A DNA stretch of 64,000 bases from JAIYDJ01 sp031400505 (GTDB lineage Bacteria > Pseudomonadota > Alphaproteobacteria > Rhodobacterales > Rhodobacteraceae), in contig JANNPZ010000033.1 of assembly GCA_031400505.1 (NCBI GenBank), positions 1 through 64,000 on the forward strand, read 5' to 3'. Shown here piece after piece: positions 42,846 through 51,155 of the stretch. The notes under the pieces were generated by a model. That model saw nothing but the letters and a program-made list of their open reading frames with translations. It made no database searches and was not told where the DNA came from. The translations under genes and the position numbers were made by a program. Numbering within the stretch: position 1 is the stretch's first letter; each line of letters opens with the position of its first letter.

Positions 42846-44234
42846 TCAGTAGCCGCCTTTGCCTGCGGGTTTGACAACCAAAAGGGTCACGATGGTATAG
42901 ATCACCCCCGCGACGACCGCCGTGGGCAGTGACGCAGTCAGGAAGTCATAGGGCGCGCGGCTTGCATAGCTGACAGGGTTCAACAGGTAGAGATAGGTCC
43001 CGAACCCAGCCGCCATCGCGAGGATCGCCGCCGGGTTGAAGCCACCCCAATAGTGATAGTCCGTCCCCGGCCCGCCGATGAATACCGCCCGAATGCTGAT
43101 GCGTTGCCGCCGCAGGATCAGGTAGTCCACGATCTGGATCGCGCAGATCGGCGCGAAAAAGACACCGATGAAGGCAAGGAACGTGCCGAAATTCGCAAAG
43201 AACAACTCGGGCACCACGATGCTGACAAAGGCCACTGGCACAAGGGCGAACAGCATCAGCGTGCTCCACTTGGCATTGGCCAATGCGGGCACCTGGCGCA
43301 GGCCAACAGCGGTGGCATAGACCCCGGCAAGCGTGGTCCCAAGGTTGGCGGTGATCACGAACACCAATGCGATGACCCCGTAAACCGGCCCGCCCAGCGT
43401 GATCATCCATGCCGAAGGATCAGACACTTGCAACGCCAGGATCGCCGCCAACCCGACGATGGACAGCAAGGGCACCGGCAGCCCCATTCCGATCATCGAA
43501 GGCAGCGTGGCCGAATGGGCGTCGGGCGCGCGGCGCACCATCGCCCCAATATAGGGCCACCAGCTGAGCAGGCTGACTATCCCGATCTCGATCCCCGTCA
43601 CATAATCCCACCGCAGGCTGCCCGAGGCATAGGCGGGTTTTGCGGCGGCGATTGCTTCTGACTGGTTGGCGAGCAGGATCCACAGCATCCAGATGCCGAT
43701 GGCCACGATGAAGAAGAACAGGATTTTCGACACCGCCTCCAGCCCCGTGCCGCCCCGCATCAGGATCAGGTAGACGAACACACAGGCCAGCACGGTCACG
43801 ATGCGCAGGACCCAGGTGGTGCTTTCCGGGTCGATGATGTTCAGTGCCAGCAGCAGCTGGCCCACCGATTTGCCGAAAAAGATCATCAGCAGGCAATTCC
43901 ACCCGATGATCGACGCGTATTGCAGGAACACCGTGATGATCCAGCCGCGATCCCCGAATTGCGGTCGCGCGGCGGCGATGGAATCGATGCCGTACCGGGT
44001 GGCGGTCGGCACGACGGCCAGCGTCACCAGCAGCATGCCGATCATGCTGCCCGCCGTCATCGCGGCGATGCCCATCTTCAGGTTCAGATAGTAGCCTACG
44101 AACTCGCCGATGATATAGCACCAGGTCGCCGCAGCCGTAACCAAGAGTACCATGAACAACTGCCAGGGTTTCCAGTCCCGCTCACCCTTGGTCAGGGGCC
44201 AGCCGTTTTCCTGTGTGGTATCGGAATTGCTCAT
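42846..44234 (-). CDS. NCS1-family permease (cytosine/allantoin type)
   Basis: A 462-aa membrane transporter with about 12 hydrophobic spans. The NCS1 pattern is visible: cytosolic WPLTKGERDWKPWQLFMV, then YIIGEFVGYYLNLKMGIAAM, later GIVSLLSWWPYIGAMVRRA, and the C-terminal FGTFLAFIGVFFAPICAIQIVDYL. NCS1 carriers take up nucleobases, hydantoins, allantoin or vitamins with H+ or Na+. ATG 44234 overlaps the stop of a 52-aa gene (ATGA) and is preferred to GTG/ATG sites further upstream. Neighbouring aldehyde dehydrogenase suggests uptake of an N-containing or aldehyde-yielding compound. Confidence 0.88.
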   Translation of the reverse strand: MSNSDTTQENGWPLTKGERDWKPWQLFMVLLVTAAATWCYIIGEFVGYYLNLKMGIAAMTAGSMIGMLLVTLAVVPTATRYGIDSIAAARPQFGDRGWIITVFLQYASIIGWNCLLMIFFGKSVGQLLLALNIIDPESTTWVLRIVTVLACVFVYLILMRGGTGLEAVSKILFFFIVAIGIWMLWILLANQSEAIAAAKPAYASGSLRWDYVTGIEIGIVSLLSWWPYIGAMVRRAPDAHSATLPSMIGMGLPVPLLSIVGLAAILALQVSDPSAWMITLGGPVYGVIALVFVITANLGTTLAGVYATAVGLRQVPALANAKWSTLMLFALVPVAFVSIVVPELFFANFGTFLAFIGVFFAPICAIQIVDYLILRRQRISIRAVFIGGPGTDYHYWGGFNPAAILAMAAGFGTYLYLLNPVSYASRAPYDFLTASLPTAVVAGVIYTIVTLLVVKPAGKGGY

Positions 44235-44389
44235 TGCCACCCCCACACCAGCAACAGCGCCGGGCCGACAATGCCAAGCGCCACCAGCCAGACCCAGTCA
44301 ACCATGCCGAACCCGTCGCCCTGCGCTTGCGGCTGCTCCAGTGTGGCCAGCCGCCGTTCAAGCTCTGGGTGTATGGTCTGTTTTGTCAT
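44231..44389 (-). CDS. 52-aa single-span membrane protein coupled to NCS1 permease
   Basis: MTKQTIHPELERRLATLEQP is a charged N-terminal helix; after QAQGDGFGMV comes the hydrophobic DWVWLVALGIVGPALLLVWG and ends WQ. GGGAGGGACAGGA lies directly upstream of ATG 44389, and its stop overlaps the permease start, so it is almost certainly expressed. Small one-helix proteins preceding transporters can be accessory subunits; none is described to my knowledge for NCS1 carriers. Too short for ORF-length cut-offs. Confidence 0.75.
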   Translation of the reverse strand: MTKQTIHPELERRLATLEQPQAQGDGFGMVDWVWLVALGIVGPALLLVWGWQ

Positions 44390-44456
44390 TCCTGTCCCTC
44401 CCTTGGTTGTTGTTTTGCCGTTTTTGCATCAGCCGCTGATCCTGTCGCCTTTTGGA

Positions 44457-44624
44457 TCATACCGCAGTCTGGGCCGGACGCATGCAGGCTCGCGGGTCCA
44501 GATCAGCTTCACCTTCCATGAGCCTGTCGTCAGCCATCCATCGGTGCCGCCGCTGCGCGATTGTCGCCGCCGCACGCACCACATCGGCAGTGGCAGGGCT
44601 GTCGTCAGACAGGGCCCCGGTCAC
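44457..44624 (-). CDS. 55-aa hypothetical protein coupled to aldehyde dehydrogenase
   Basis: GTG 44624 overlaps the aldehyde dehydrogenase TGA (GTGA). The frame reads through ATADVVRAAATIAQRRHRWM and DDRLMEGEADLDPRACMRPA to TGA 44457-44459. Composition is protein-like (an amphipathic helix, then acidic segment). It may be a genuine small protein or the N-terminal stub of a lost enzyme; no family recognised. Confidence 0.4.
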   Translation of the reverse strand: MTGALSDDSPATADVVRAAATIAQRRHRWMADDRLMEGEADLDPRACMRPAQTAV

Positions 44625-46132
44625 GAACGGCCCGTGAAGCTTTCGCCCTTGGCATAAGGGAACCACCAGAAATCCTGCGCGGCAGCGGCGGGGTCGATCA
44701 TCACGAACTTGGTGTTCTGGAACTGCGACAACCCTTCGGGGCCAAGTTGCCGCCCGTTGCCCGAGAGTTTGCGCCCGCCAAAGGGCAACGCATCATTGTC
44801 CAGAAGCGGCGCGTTGATCCACAGGATGCCTGACTGGATCTCGCGCACCGCGCGGAATGTCTCGTCGGTATCGCGCGTGTAAAGGTTCGCACCAAGGCCA
44901 TAGTCGGATCGGTTGGCAAGTTCTATCGCCTCATCAAAGCTCGCCACCCGGCAGATCGGGGCGACGGGGCCGAAGGACTCGTTTTGCAGGATATCCATAT
45001 CCGGCGTCACATCGGTCAGCACGGTCGGCTCGACAAACCAGCCGGTGTTGAGGTTGGCAGGCCGCCCGCCACCCGTTGCGACCCGTGCCCCCTGACGGCG
45101 CGCGTTCGACATCAGCGCCTCGAACCGGTCGCGCTGACGGGCCGTCGCCATCGGCCCCATGTCAACATCAGCCAACCCGTTGCCGATGCGCAGCTTTTTC
45201 GCCTCGGCCACCAGCAGGCGCACGAATTCGTCGTGAATGGCGTCATGCACATAGAACCGCTCGGCCGAGGTGCAGACCTGCCCGCAATTGAGATAGGACG
45301 CAAAGGCCGCGCCCCGCGCCGCAATGTCCAGGGGGGCCGAGGGCATGACGATGAAGGGATCATTGCCCGAGGCTTCGATCAGGCAGGGTTTGAACGTCTC
45401 GGCGCAGGTGCGCGCCACCGCCTGACCCACAGCGACCGACCCGGTATAGGCCACGCCATGCGTGTTGCGGCTGGCCACCAGGCGCTGCGCCACGCGCGGG
45501 CCGCCGGTCAGGCATTGCATCAGCCCATCGGGCAAGCCCTTGAACACGTCCATGAATTTCAGCGTGGTGATGCTGGTCTGCTCATGCGGCTTGACGATTA
45601 CCGCGTTGCCCGCCGCAAGTGCCGCTGCCGCCTCCCAGCACATCAGAACCAGCGGATAGTTGAAGGGCAGGATGATGACGACCGTGCCCAAGGGTTCCTT
45701 GACCGCAAAGTGGAACTGGCCGGGCACCGTGGCCCCGGCGATCCGGCCCGCATCGTTGCGCGCAATTTCGGCGTAATAGTCCATCGCGGTGGCACACCAC
45801 GATACTTCGTCCACCGCCTCCTTGAACGGCTTGCCCTCTTCGCGCGTCAGGTACTCAGCGTAAAGCATCTTGTCGGCACGCATCACGGCGGCAATCTCGT
45901 GCAGGATCACGGCGCGGCTGCGCATGTCGATGGCATTCCAAGCCCGCCCAGCCTGCAAGGCGATATCGGTTGCGGTATCCACCTCGGCATCGGTCGCATC
46001 GGCAATCTGGCCGATCTGGCGTTCGGTGGCGGGCTCGATCACGTCCAGATGCACTGTCGTCGCACTGGCCACATAGCTGCCGCCAAGAAACAGCTTGCCA
46101 GAAAGCTGTCTGAAGGTTTCCATCGTATCCAT
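44621..46132 (-). CDS. NAD(P)-dependent aldehyde dehydrogenase
   Basis: A 503-aa member of the aldehyde dehydrogenase superfamily. Catalytic Cys287 lies in NCGQVCTSAERF, Glu253 in IEASGNDPFIV (where ELGGK is usual), and Asn158 in ILPFNYPL. YTGSVAVGQAVA is the Rossmann glycine motif. Substrate unknown. ATG 46132 has AAGGG upstream; the longer frame is leader sequence. First gene of a leftward unit continuing through two small genes to the NCS1 permease, divergent from an XRE-cupin regulator. Confidence 0.9.
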   Translation of the reverse strand: MDTMETFRQLSGKLFLGGSYVASATTVHLDVIEPATERQIGQIADATDAEVDTATDIALQAGRAWNAIDMRSRAVILHEIAAVMRADKMLYAEYLTREEGKPFKEAVDEVSWCATAMDYYAEIARNDAGRIAGATVPGQFHFAVKEPLGTVVIILPFNYPLVLMCWEAAAALAAGNAVIVKPHEQTSITTLKFMDVFKGLPDGLMQCLTGGPRVAQRLVASRNTHGVAYTGSVAVGQAVARTCAETFKPCLIEASGNDPFIVMPSAPLDIAARGAAFASYLNCGQVCTSAERFYVHDAIHDEFVRLLVAEAKKLRIGNGLADVDMGPMATARQRDRFEALMSNARRQGARVATGGGRPANLNTGWFVEPTVLTDVTPDMDILQNESFGPVAPICRVASFDEAIELANRSDYGLGANLYTRDTDETFRAVREIQSGILWINAPLLDNDALPFGGRKLSGNGRQLGPEGLSQFQNTKFVMIDPAAAAQDFWWFPYAKGESFTGRS

Positions 46133-46151
46133 GCTGACCCTTGCAGTGTTC

Positions 46152-46182
46152 GAAATTTTCATAACGCTGACATGAAAAATTT
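46152..46182. promoter_or_regulatory. AT-rich inverted repeat between aldehyde dehydrogenase and XRE-cupin regulator
   Basis: GAAATTTTCAT, nine bases, then ATGAAAAATTT: near-symmetric arms starting 20 bases upstream of the dehydrogenase ATG. In this GC-rich DNA, the AT-rich palindrome stands out and is a likely operator for the divergently encoded regulator. Confidence 0.5.
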
Positions 46183-46293
46183 TACGCATCAAGCGATTTT
46201 TCTGTCATCTTGCGGCAAGTGACACGTGGTTGACCCCAGAAACCCGCCGGCGCATATCGAGCAAACCCAGACGCCGCCGGGCACAAGGCACGC

Positions 46294-46905
46294 ATGACCG
46301 AAACCAGACCAGCACAGACCCCGCGCAAACCATCGGCCAAATCGCGCAAGGACGCGACCGATCTTGATGTCGGTGCGCGCCTGCGCATGGTGCGCGACCG
46401 CGCGGGCCTGACCCAACGCGAACTTGCCAAGCGTGCAGGCGTCACGAACTCTACCATCTCGCTGATCGAGCAAGAGGCACATGCCCCGTCGCTCGCCTCG
46501 CTCCATCGCATCCTGTCGGCGATCCCGATCTCGATTGCCGATTTCTTTTCGATCCCGACGTCGCAGCAGAACGTGTTGTTCTATGACAGCGATGATCTTG
46601 CGGTCTTGACGCGCGGCGAGGCCGACTTGCGGGTTCTCGCAGCCGAGCGTCGCGACAAATCGCTGCAAATGTTCATCGAGCGGTATCAGCCGGGTGCCGG
46701 CACCGGCGATCAGCCGATTTCGCATGACGGTGAAACGGCAGCAGTCATCCTGCGCGGCACGGTCGAGGTGCAGGTTGGCGACGTAACACGGGTGCTGCGC
46801 CGCGGCGGTGGCTATCAGATCATCGGCAAACAGCCCTACATGCTGCGCAATATCGGAAAGACCGTCGCGGTCGTGGTTTGTGCCTGCACGCCGCCGATGT
46901 TCTGA
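46294..46905 (+). CDS. XRE-cupin transcriptional regulator
   Basis: A 203-aa two-domain regulator of the PuuR type: N-terminal helix-turn-helix (LRMVRDRAGLTQRELAKRAG, then VTNSTISLIEQ) and a C-terminal cupin (ETAAVILRGTVEVQVGD, GGGYQIIGKQPYMLRN). It probably senses a small molecule and controls the divergent aldehyde dehydrogenase/NCS1 unit. The family often controls polyamine or amine use; the ligand here is unknown. Confidence 0.88.
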   Translation: MTETRPAQTPRKPSAKSRKDATDLDVGARLRMVRDRAGLTQRELAKRAGVTNSTISLIEQEAHAPSLASLHRILSAIPISIADFFSIPTSQQNVLFYDSDDLAVLTRGEADLRVLAAERRDKSLQMFIERYQPGAGTGDQPISHDGETAAVILRGTVEVQVGDVTRVLRRGGGYQIIGKQPYMLRNIGKTVAVVVCACTPPMF

Positions 46906-46937
46906 AAGAGCTGCAAGGCAGGCAGCAAGGCCGCGCT

Positions 46938-46977
46938 AGCTGCGCTGGATGGGCATCAGCTGCGCTGGATGGGCATC
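46938..46977. repeat. Exact 20-bp tandem duplication at the end of the 2-hydroxyacid dehydrogenase gene
   Basis: Two identical 20-base units (46938-46957 and 46958-46977). The gene's TGA (46956-46958) is created at the junction; the second copy carries the same MPIQRS codons followed by TAG. The protein end is therefore unchanged by the duplication. Confidence 0.9.
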
Positions 46978-47969
46978 GAGCGAAAACGCGCCACGGTTTC
47001 GCGTTCGGCCCGGCGACAGGCGACAGGGGCCAGCCCGCGCGCTATCAGGTCCATGTCCTCCAGCACCCGGTCGCCGATTTCGCGCAAGGCGAGTGGCAAC
47101 GCCCCGGCGCGGTGCGGCGAAAAGAGAATGTTCGGCACTTTGCGGATCGGGTCGTCCGCAGGCGCAGGCTCGACCGGGAAGACGTCGGTTGCGACGCGGA
47201 TGCGGCCCTCGCGCGCCGCATCAGTCAATGCGCCAAAGTCAGCCGCCGCGGCCCGCGACATCAGCAGCAGCATGGCTCCCGGCTGCATCGAGGCGAGGGC
47301 TGCGGCGTTGATCAGATGGGCGTTTTCAGTGGTGATGGCGGCCATCACGAACACAAAGCGGTTGTCGCGCATCACGGTTTCAAAGGTCGCCGGTTCCACC
47401 CCCAGCCGGCGCAGATGCCCGCCCGGCAGCCAGGGATCATAGGCCTGCACCCGCACCGAAAACGGGGTCAGCAGTGCATGCAGCGCGCGGCCCAGATCGC
47501 CGAAACCGATGAATCCCACTGTCGATCCGGTCAGAAGTTCGGAGTCCCGATTGCCGTCAAACAGCCATTTCTCGTGGCCCCACTGAAAAGCCGCATGTTC
47601 GCCATGGATGTTCCGCGCCAGCGAAAGCGCCATCCCAAGCGCCATTTCCGCCACCGGCAGCGCAAACACCGCGCCGGGTGTCAGCACATGGATCCCGCGA
47701 CGAAAGCACTCTTCATAGTCGATGTTGGGCAAGAAGTTCGTCTCGACGTTGAAGATCACCCGCAGGTTCGGCGCCATGTCCAGCCGGTCACGCCCCATTG
47801 GCTGCTGGCTGATCAGGATGTCGGTCGTGGGCAGGTGGCGGGCGTAGAACGCGTCGCGATCCTCGCTCTGCCATTCGGTGACGGTGTAGCGCGACCGGAA
47901 CAGGGCGAGTTTCTCGGGCGAAAGGATCTGATCTGTCTCGCGAGGGGTCGGGTCGTAAAGGACGTGCAT
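46956..47969 (-). CDS. D-2-hydroxyacid dehydrogenase (NAD(P)-dependent)
   Basis: A 337-aa dehydrogenase interconverting 2-hydroxyacids and 2-ketoacids. The dinucleotide motif is GFIGFGDLG (GFGDLG at 155-160). The catalytic triad is Arg239 (MSRAAAAD), Glu267 (VFPVEPAP) and His286 (FSPHRAG). Substrate unknown; the adjacent sugar operon suggests a sugar-acid keto/hydroxy acid. It is divergent from the LacI gene with a shared palindromic operator, so it probably belongs to the same regulon. Confidence 0.88.
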   Translation of the reverse strand: MHVLYDPTPRETDQILSPEKLALFRSRYTVTEWQSEDRDAFYARHLPTTDILISQQPMGRDRLDMAPNLRVIFNVETNFLPNIDYEECFRRGIHVLTPGAVFALPVAEMALGMALSLARNIHGEHAAFQWGHEKWLFDGNRDSELLTGSTVGFIGFGDLGRALHALLTPFSVRVQAYDPWLPGGHLRRLGVEPATFETVMRDNRFVFVMAAITTENAHLINAAALASMQPGAMLLLMSRAAAADFGALTDAAREGRIRVATDVFPVEPAPADDPIRKVPNILFSPHRAGALPLALREIGDRVLEDMDLIARGLAPVACRRAERETVARFRSMPIQRS

Positions 47970-47991
47970 CTGATCCTCTTGCAGCCAAAAA

Positions 47992-48012
47992 ACGTTTTAC
48001 AAGGTAAATCGT
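47992..48012. promoter_or_regulatory. LacI-type operator candidate
   Basis: ACGTTTTAC-AAG-GTAAATCGT: 8 of 9 arm positions symmetric. It sits in the 73-base gap between the divergent 2-hydroxyacid dehydrogenase and lacI-type genes, 31 bases before the latter's ATG. Position suggests autoregulation and control of both directions. Confidence 0.55.
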
Positions 48013-48042
48013 TTTTCCTATGGCTGTTCAAGGGGGGATTTC

Positions 48043-49104
48043 ATGGCGATTCGAAACGCGGCGATAGCAATGACCGAAAAAAGCCGCCCCTCGATCCGCG
48101 AGGTCGCGGCGCGGGCGGGGGTGTCGCCAGGCTGTGTGTCCAACGTTTTGAACCTGCGGCGCAGGCAGGATGATCCGATTGGCCGCGCGGTTCTGGCGGC
48201 GGTGGCGGACCTGGGCTACCGGGCCAATTCGATGGCAGCCAACCTGCGCCGGGTGAACAGCCGCTTTGTCGGGGTGGTTCTGCCAGATTTCGAGAACCCG
48301 TTCTTTGGCACGCTGCTGTCGGCACTTGAGCGCTGTGCCGAAGCGTCGGGGTATCGCCTGACCGCCGCCACGAGCAGAGACGATCCGGCGATTGAAGCGC
48401 GCGAAGTTGAAGAGTTGCTCGGATGGCGCGTCGCCGGATTGCTCATTGCGCCGACGATGGGATCGCTGCCCGACACCTTTGCCAGTGCCGGAGTGCCGAT
48501 GGTCGTGGTGGACCGCGTTGCGGGGTCGTCGGGCGCCGACGAGGTTAGTGTGAACAACGAGGCGGCGGCCCATGATGTGACGTCCCGCCTGATCGCGCTT
48601 GGCCACCGGCACATCCTGATCGCCTTTTCCGATCCGCTGGTTTTGAACATGGCCGAACGGATCAAGGGGGTCGAACGCGCGATTGCTGACACAGGTTTGC
48701 CCGTAACGCTGGAAAGGTTGCACTGTGGTTGGACGGTGGAAAGCGCCGATCAGGCCTTTGCCGCCCATCTGACCGGCAAGCTTCGGGCTACCGCGATGTT
48801 CACGCTGCACAACCTGGCCACGCTCGCGGCATACGGTGCCGTCATGCGGCGTGGGCTGGTGCCGGGGCGCGATCTGGCGCTGGTCAGCTTCGATGACAGC
48901 GCCTGGATGGCACATATGCACCCCGCTGTGGCCGCTGTTGCCCAGCCGGTGGAGGCGATTTCCAAGGCCGCCTGGGACCGTCTGATGGCGCGGGTTGAAG
49001 GCGACCAGGGCGTGCCGCAGGTTCTGCGTATCCCGTGCCAGTTGCATGAGCGGGGGACTCTGACCCCGCCGCAAGGCACGCACAAGGACAGGCCAGAGGG
49101 GTGA
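48043..49104 (+). CDS. LacI-family transcriptional regulator
   Basis: A 353-aa repressor. The N-terminal helix-turn-helix is PSIREVAARAGVSPGCVSNV with the hinge MAANLRRVNSRFVGVVLPD, then a sugar-binding domain (periplasmic-binding-protein fold). AAGGGGG precedes ATG 48043; an internal ATG at 48070 is possible. It directly precedes the ribose-type ABC operon and probably represses it in the absence of its sugar. Confidence 0.9.
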   Translation: MAIRNAAIAMTEKSRPSIREVAARAGVSPGCVSNVLNLRRRQDDPIGRAVLAAVADLGYRANSMAANLRRVNSRFVGVVLPDFENPFFGTLLSALERCAEASGYRLTAATSRDDPAIEAREVEELLGWRVAGLLIAPTMGSLPDTFASAGVPMVVVDRVAGSSGADEVSVNNEAAAHDVTSRLIALGHRHILIAFSDPLVLNMAERIKGVERAIADTGLPVTLERLHCGWTVESADQAFAAHLTGKLRATAMFTLHNLATLAAYGAVMRRGLVPGRDLALVSFDDSAWMAHMHPAVAAVAQPVEAISKAAWDRLMARVEGDQGVPQVLRIPCQLHERGTLTPPQGTHKDRPEG

Positions 49105-49184
49105 CTTCCCCCTTTGGACAGTGGGCAGCGCGGGCACCAAGACCCGCCGCCAGACCGGAAGTCGGATCCAGGGAGGAGAACCCC

Positions 49185-50147
49185 ATGCGTAAGATACTCT
49201 TGTCTACAGCGCTGTTCGGTCTGGTGTCGTTTCCGGCATTGGCTGAAGACGTGACCTATGGCGTCTTGATGAAAACCCTCGCAAACCCGTTCTGGGGCGC
49301 GATGGAACTGGGCGTCAAAGAGGGGGCGGCGGCGGCTGGCGTCAACTACACGCTTCAGGCCGTGGAAAGCGATCAGGCGGCGGAACCGCAGCTGAACACC
49401 TGCAACACCATGCTTGAAACCAAGATGGATGCCTTCATCACTGCTGCCATCAATTCGACCATCCTGCTACCCTGCCTGAAACGCGCCAACGAGTTGGGCA
49501 TCCCGGTGGTCGATCTGGACGGCAACCTTGACCATGCAATTGCCGCCGAGGCGGGCGTCGAGATTGCCTTCTCGATCGGGTCCGACAACGTGGCTGCCGG
49601 TGCGCAGGGGGCCGATTACCTTGTGTCGGTGCTGGGTGCCGATGCCACGGGTGAGGTTCTGGTGATCGAGGGTCTGTCGGGCAACATCACCGGCAAAAAG
49701 CGGGCTGACGGTTTTGCTGCTCAATTGGCCAAGGCCGCACCCGGCCTGACCATCGTGGCGTCATTGCCCGGTGACTGGGATCGCGGCAAGGCGGCAAACA
49801 TCACCAATGACATCCTGACCGCCAATCCCGGTCTGGTCGGCATCTTTGCCGCCAATGACGGCATGGCGCTGGGTGCGGTGGAAACCGTGTTCGCGGCAGG
49901 CAAGCAGGATCAGGTGACGGTCATCGGCGTGGACGGCAACTCGGATGCCGTGAAGTCGATCACCGAAGGCCGTCTGGATGCCTCGGTAGCACAGCTGCCC
50001 TACCTCGTTGGCAAACAGGCGGTCGAGATGGTCGGCAAGGTCAAGGCCGGAGAGGCGGTCGAGAAGTTCGTCATGGTGCCCACGATGGTGCTGACCAAGG
50101 CTGTCATCGACGCAGGCACCGAGCCGATGCTTGAGTTCGTGAAGTAA
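49185..50147 (+). CDS. Sugar ABC transporter substrate-binding protein (ribose/allose class)
   Basis: A 320-aa periplasmic protein with signal peptide MRKILLSTALFGLVSFPALA cleaved before EDV. The mature domain is a type I periplasmic-binding fold with YGVLMKTLANPFWGAMELG, IEGLSGNITGKKRADGF and IFAANDGMALGAVE, as in RbsB/AlsB. GGGAGGAGAA precedes ATG 49185. A strong hairpin follows six bases after the stop, before the permease. Confidence 0.92.
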   Translation: MRKILLSTALFGLVSFPALAEDVTYGVLMKTLANPFWGAMELGVKEGAAAAGVNYTLQAVESDQAAEPQLNTCNTMLETKMDAFITAAINSTILLPCLKRANELGIPVVDLDGNLDHAIAAEAGVEIAFSIGSDNVAAGAQGADYLVSVLGADATGEVLVIEGLSGNITGKKRADGFAAQLAKAAPGLTIVASLPGDWDRGKAANITNDILTANPGLVGIFAANDGMALGAVETVFAAGKQDQVTVIGVDGNSDAVKSITEGRLDASVAQLPYLVGKQAVEMVGKVKAGEAVEKFVMVPTMVLTKAVIDAGTEPMLEFVK

Positions 50148-50153
50148 TCCTTT

Positions 50154-50180
50154 GGGCGGGCTGGATCATCCGGCCCGCCC
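50154..50180 (+). terminator. Intra-operon hairpin between binding protein and permease
   Basis: GGGCGGGC, an inner TGGAT/ATCCG pairing and GCCCGCCC make a nearly continuous 13-bp stem. There is no T-run. Such hairpins stabilise or partly end transcripts so that binding protein is made in excess over membrane components. Confidence 0.6.
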
Positions 50181-50201
50181 AACCCAATCCGGACCAGCCC
50201 G

Positions 50202-51155
50202 ATGACCCTGACCTCGTTCTTTGAACGCGCCAATGTGCGTGTGGAATCCCTGATTGTGCTGGCCGGGCTGGTGGTTCTGATGAGCCTGATTTCGCCGGTC
50301 TTTCTTTCATTCTCCAACTTCTTCAACATCCTGCTGGCGACAACGACGGTTGGTATCCTAGCCATCGGCGCGACGTTTGTGATCTCTGCCGCCGGGATCG
50401 ACCTGTCGCTGGGGTCGGTTTTGGGGCTGTCGTCGGTCGTGGGGGCGGCGATGGTGCTGTATCTGGGCCTGCCCTGGCCGTTCCTGATCATCGGTTGTCT
50501 GGCTGCTGGCACGCTGGCGGGGGCAGTGAATGGCCTGACAGTTGCAGTGGCCCGGGTGCCTGCCTTCATCGTCACGCTGGGCATGATGGGCATCGCACGT
50601 GGTCTGGCACTTATTATCTCCAGCGGGCAGGGGATCTATGGGTTGCCGCCCGAGATCCTGTTTCTGGGGCAGGGCAGGCCGTTCGGCATCCCCACCCCGG
50701 TCTATATTCTGGTCATCACGGCGGCCGTGGCGCATTTCATCCTGGCCCATACCCGCTTTGGTCACCACACGCTGGCCCTTGGGGATAACGAACATGCCGC
50801 CCGCGCTACCGGCATCAACGTGCGCCGCCTGCGGTTGCAGCTTTACGCGCTATCGGGGTTCATGGCGGGGCTCGCGGGGCTGGTCTTTACGGCGCGGGTG
50901 AATACCGGCGACCCGACGGCGGGATTGAACTATGAACTGGCGGCAATCACGGCCGCCATCATCGGCGGGACCAACCTCTTCGGCGGTCGCGGGTCGATCC
51001 TTGGCACCATGATCGGGGCGCTGGTCATGGGCATCCTGCAAAACGGGCTGACCCTGATGAACATGCAAAGCTACTATCAGCAGATGGCCATCGGCACGGT
51101 TCTGGTCGCCGCCGTCTGGCTGGACCAGATGCGCAGCCGGGGGCGGGTGCTATGA
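50202..51155 (+). CDS. Sugar ABC transporter permease (RbsC/AlsC class)
   Basis: A 317-aa inner-membrane protein with 8-10 hydrophobic helices. Family marks are SAAGIDLSLGSVLGLSSVV, PAFIVTLGMMGIARGLALI, LGDNEHAARATGINVRRLR (the cytoplasmic coupling loop) and IIGGTNLFGGRGSILGTMIG. It pairs with the preceding binding protein and overlaps the ATPase gene by four bases. Confidence 0.92.
   Translation: MTLTSFFERANVRVESLIVLAGLVVLMSLISPVFLSFSNFFNILLATTTVGILAIGATFVISAAGIDLSLGSVLGLSSVVGAAMVLYLGLPWPFLIIGCLAAGTLAGAVNGLTVAVARVPAFIVTLGMMGIARGLALIISSGQGIYGLPPEILFLGQGRPFGIPTPVYILVITAAVAHFILAHTRFGHHTLALGDNEHAARATGINVRRLRLQLYALSGFMAGLAGLVFTARVNTGDPTAGLNYELAAITAAIIGGTNLFGGRGSILGTMIGALVMGILQNGLTLMNMQSYYQQMAIGTVLVAAVWLDQMRSRGRVL

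Noticed and set aside
42527..42877. 116-aa minus-strand frame in the gap before the NCS1 gene
   Set aside because: It overlaps the NCS1 3' end and the terminator hairpin, has no ribosome site and no domain.
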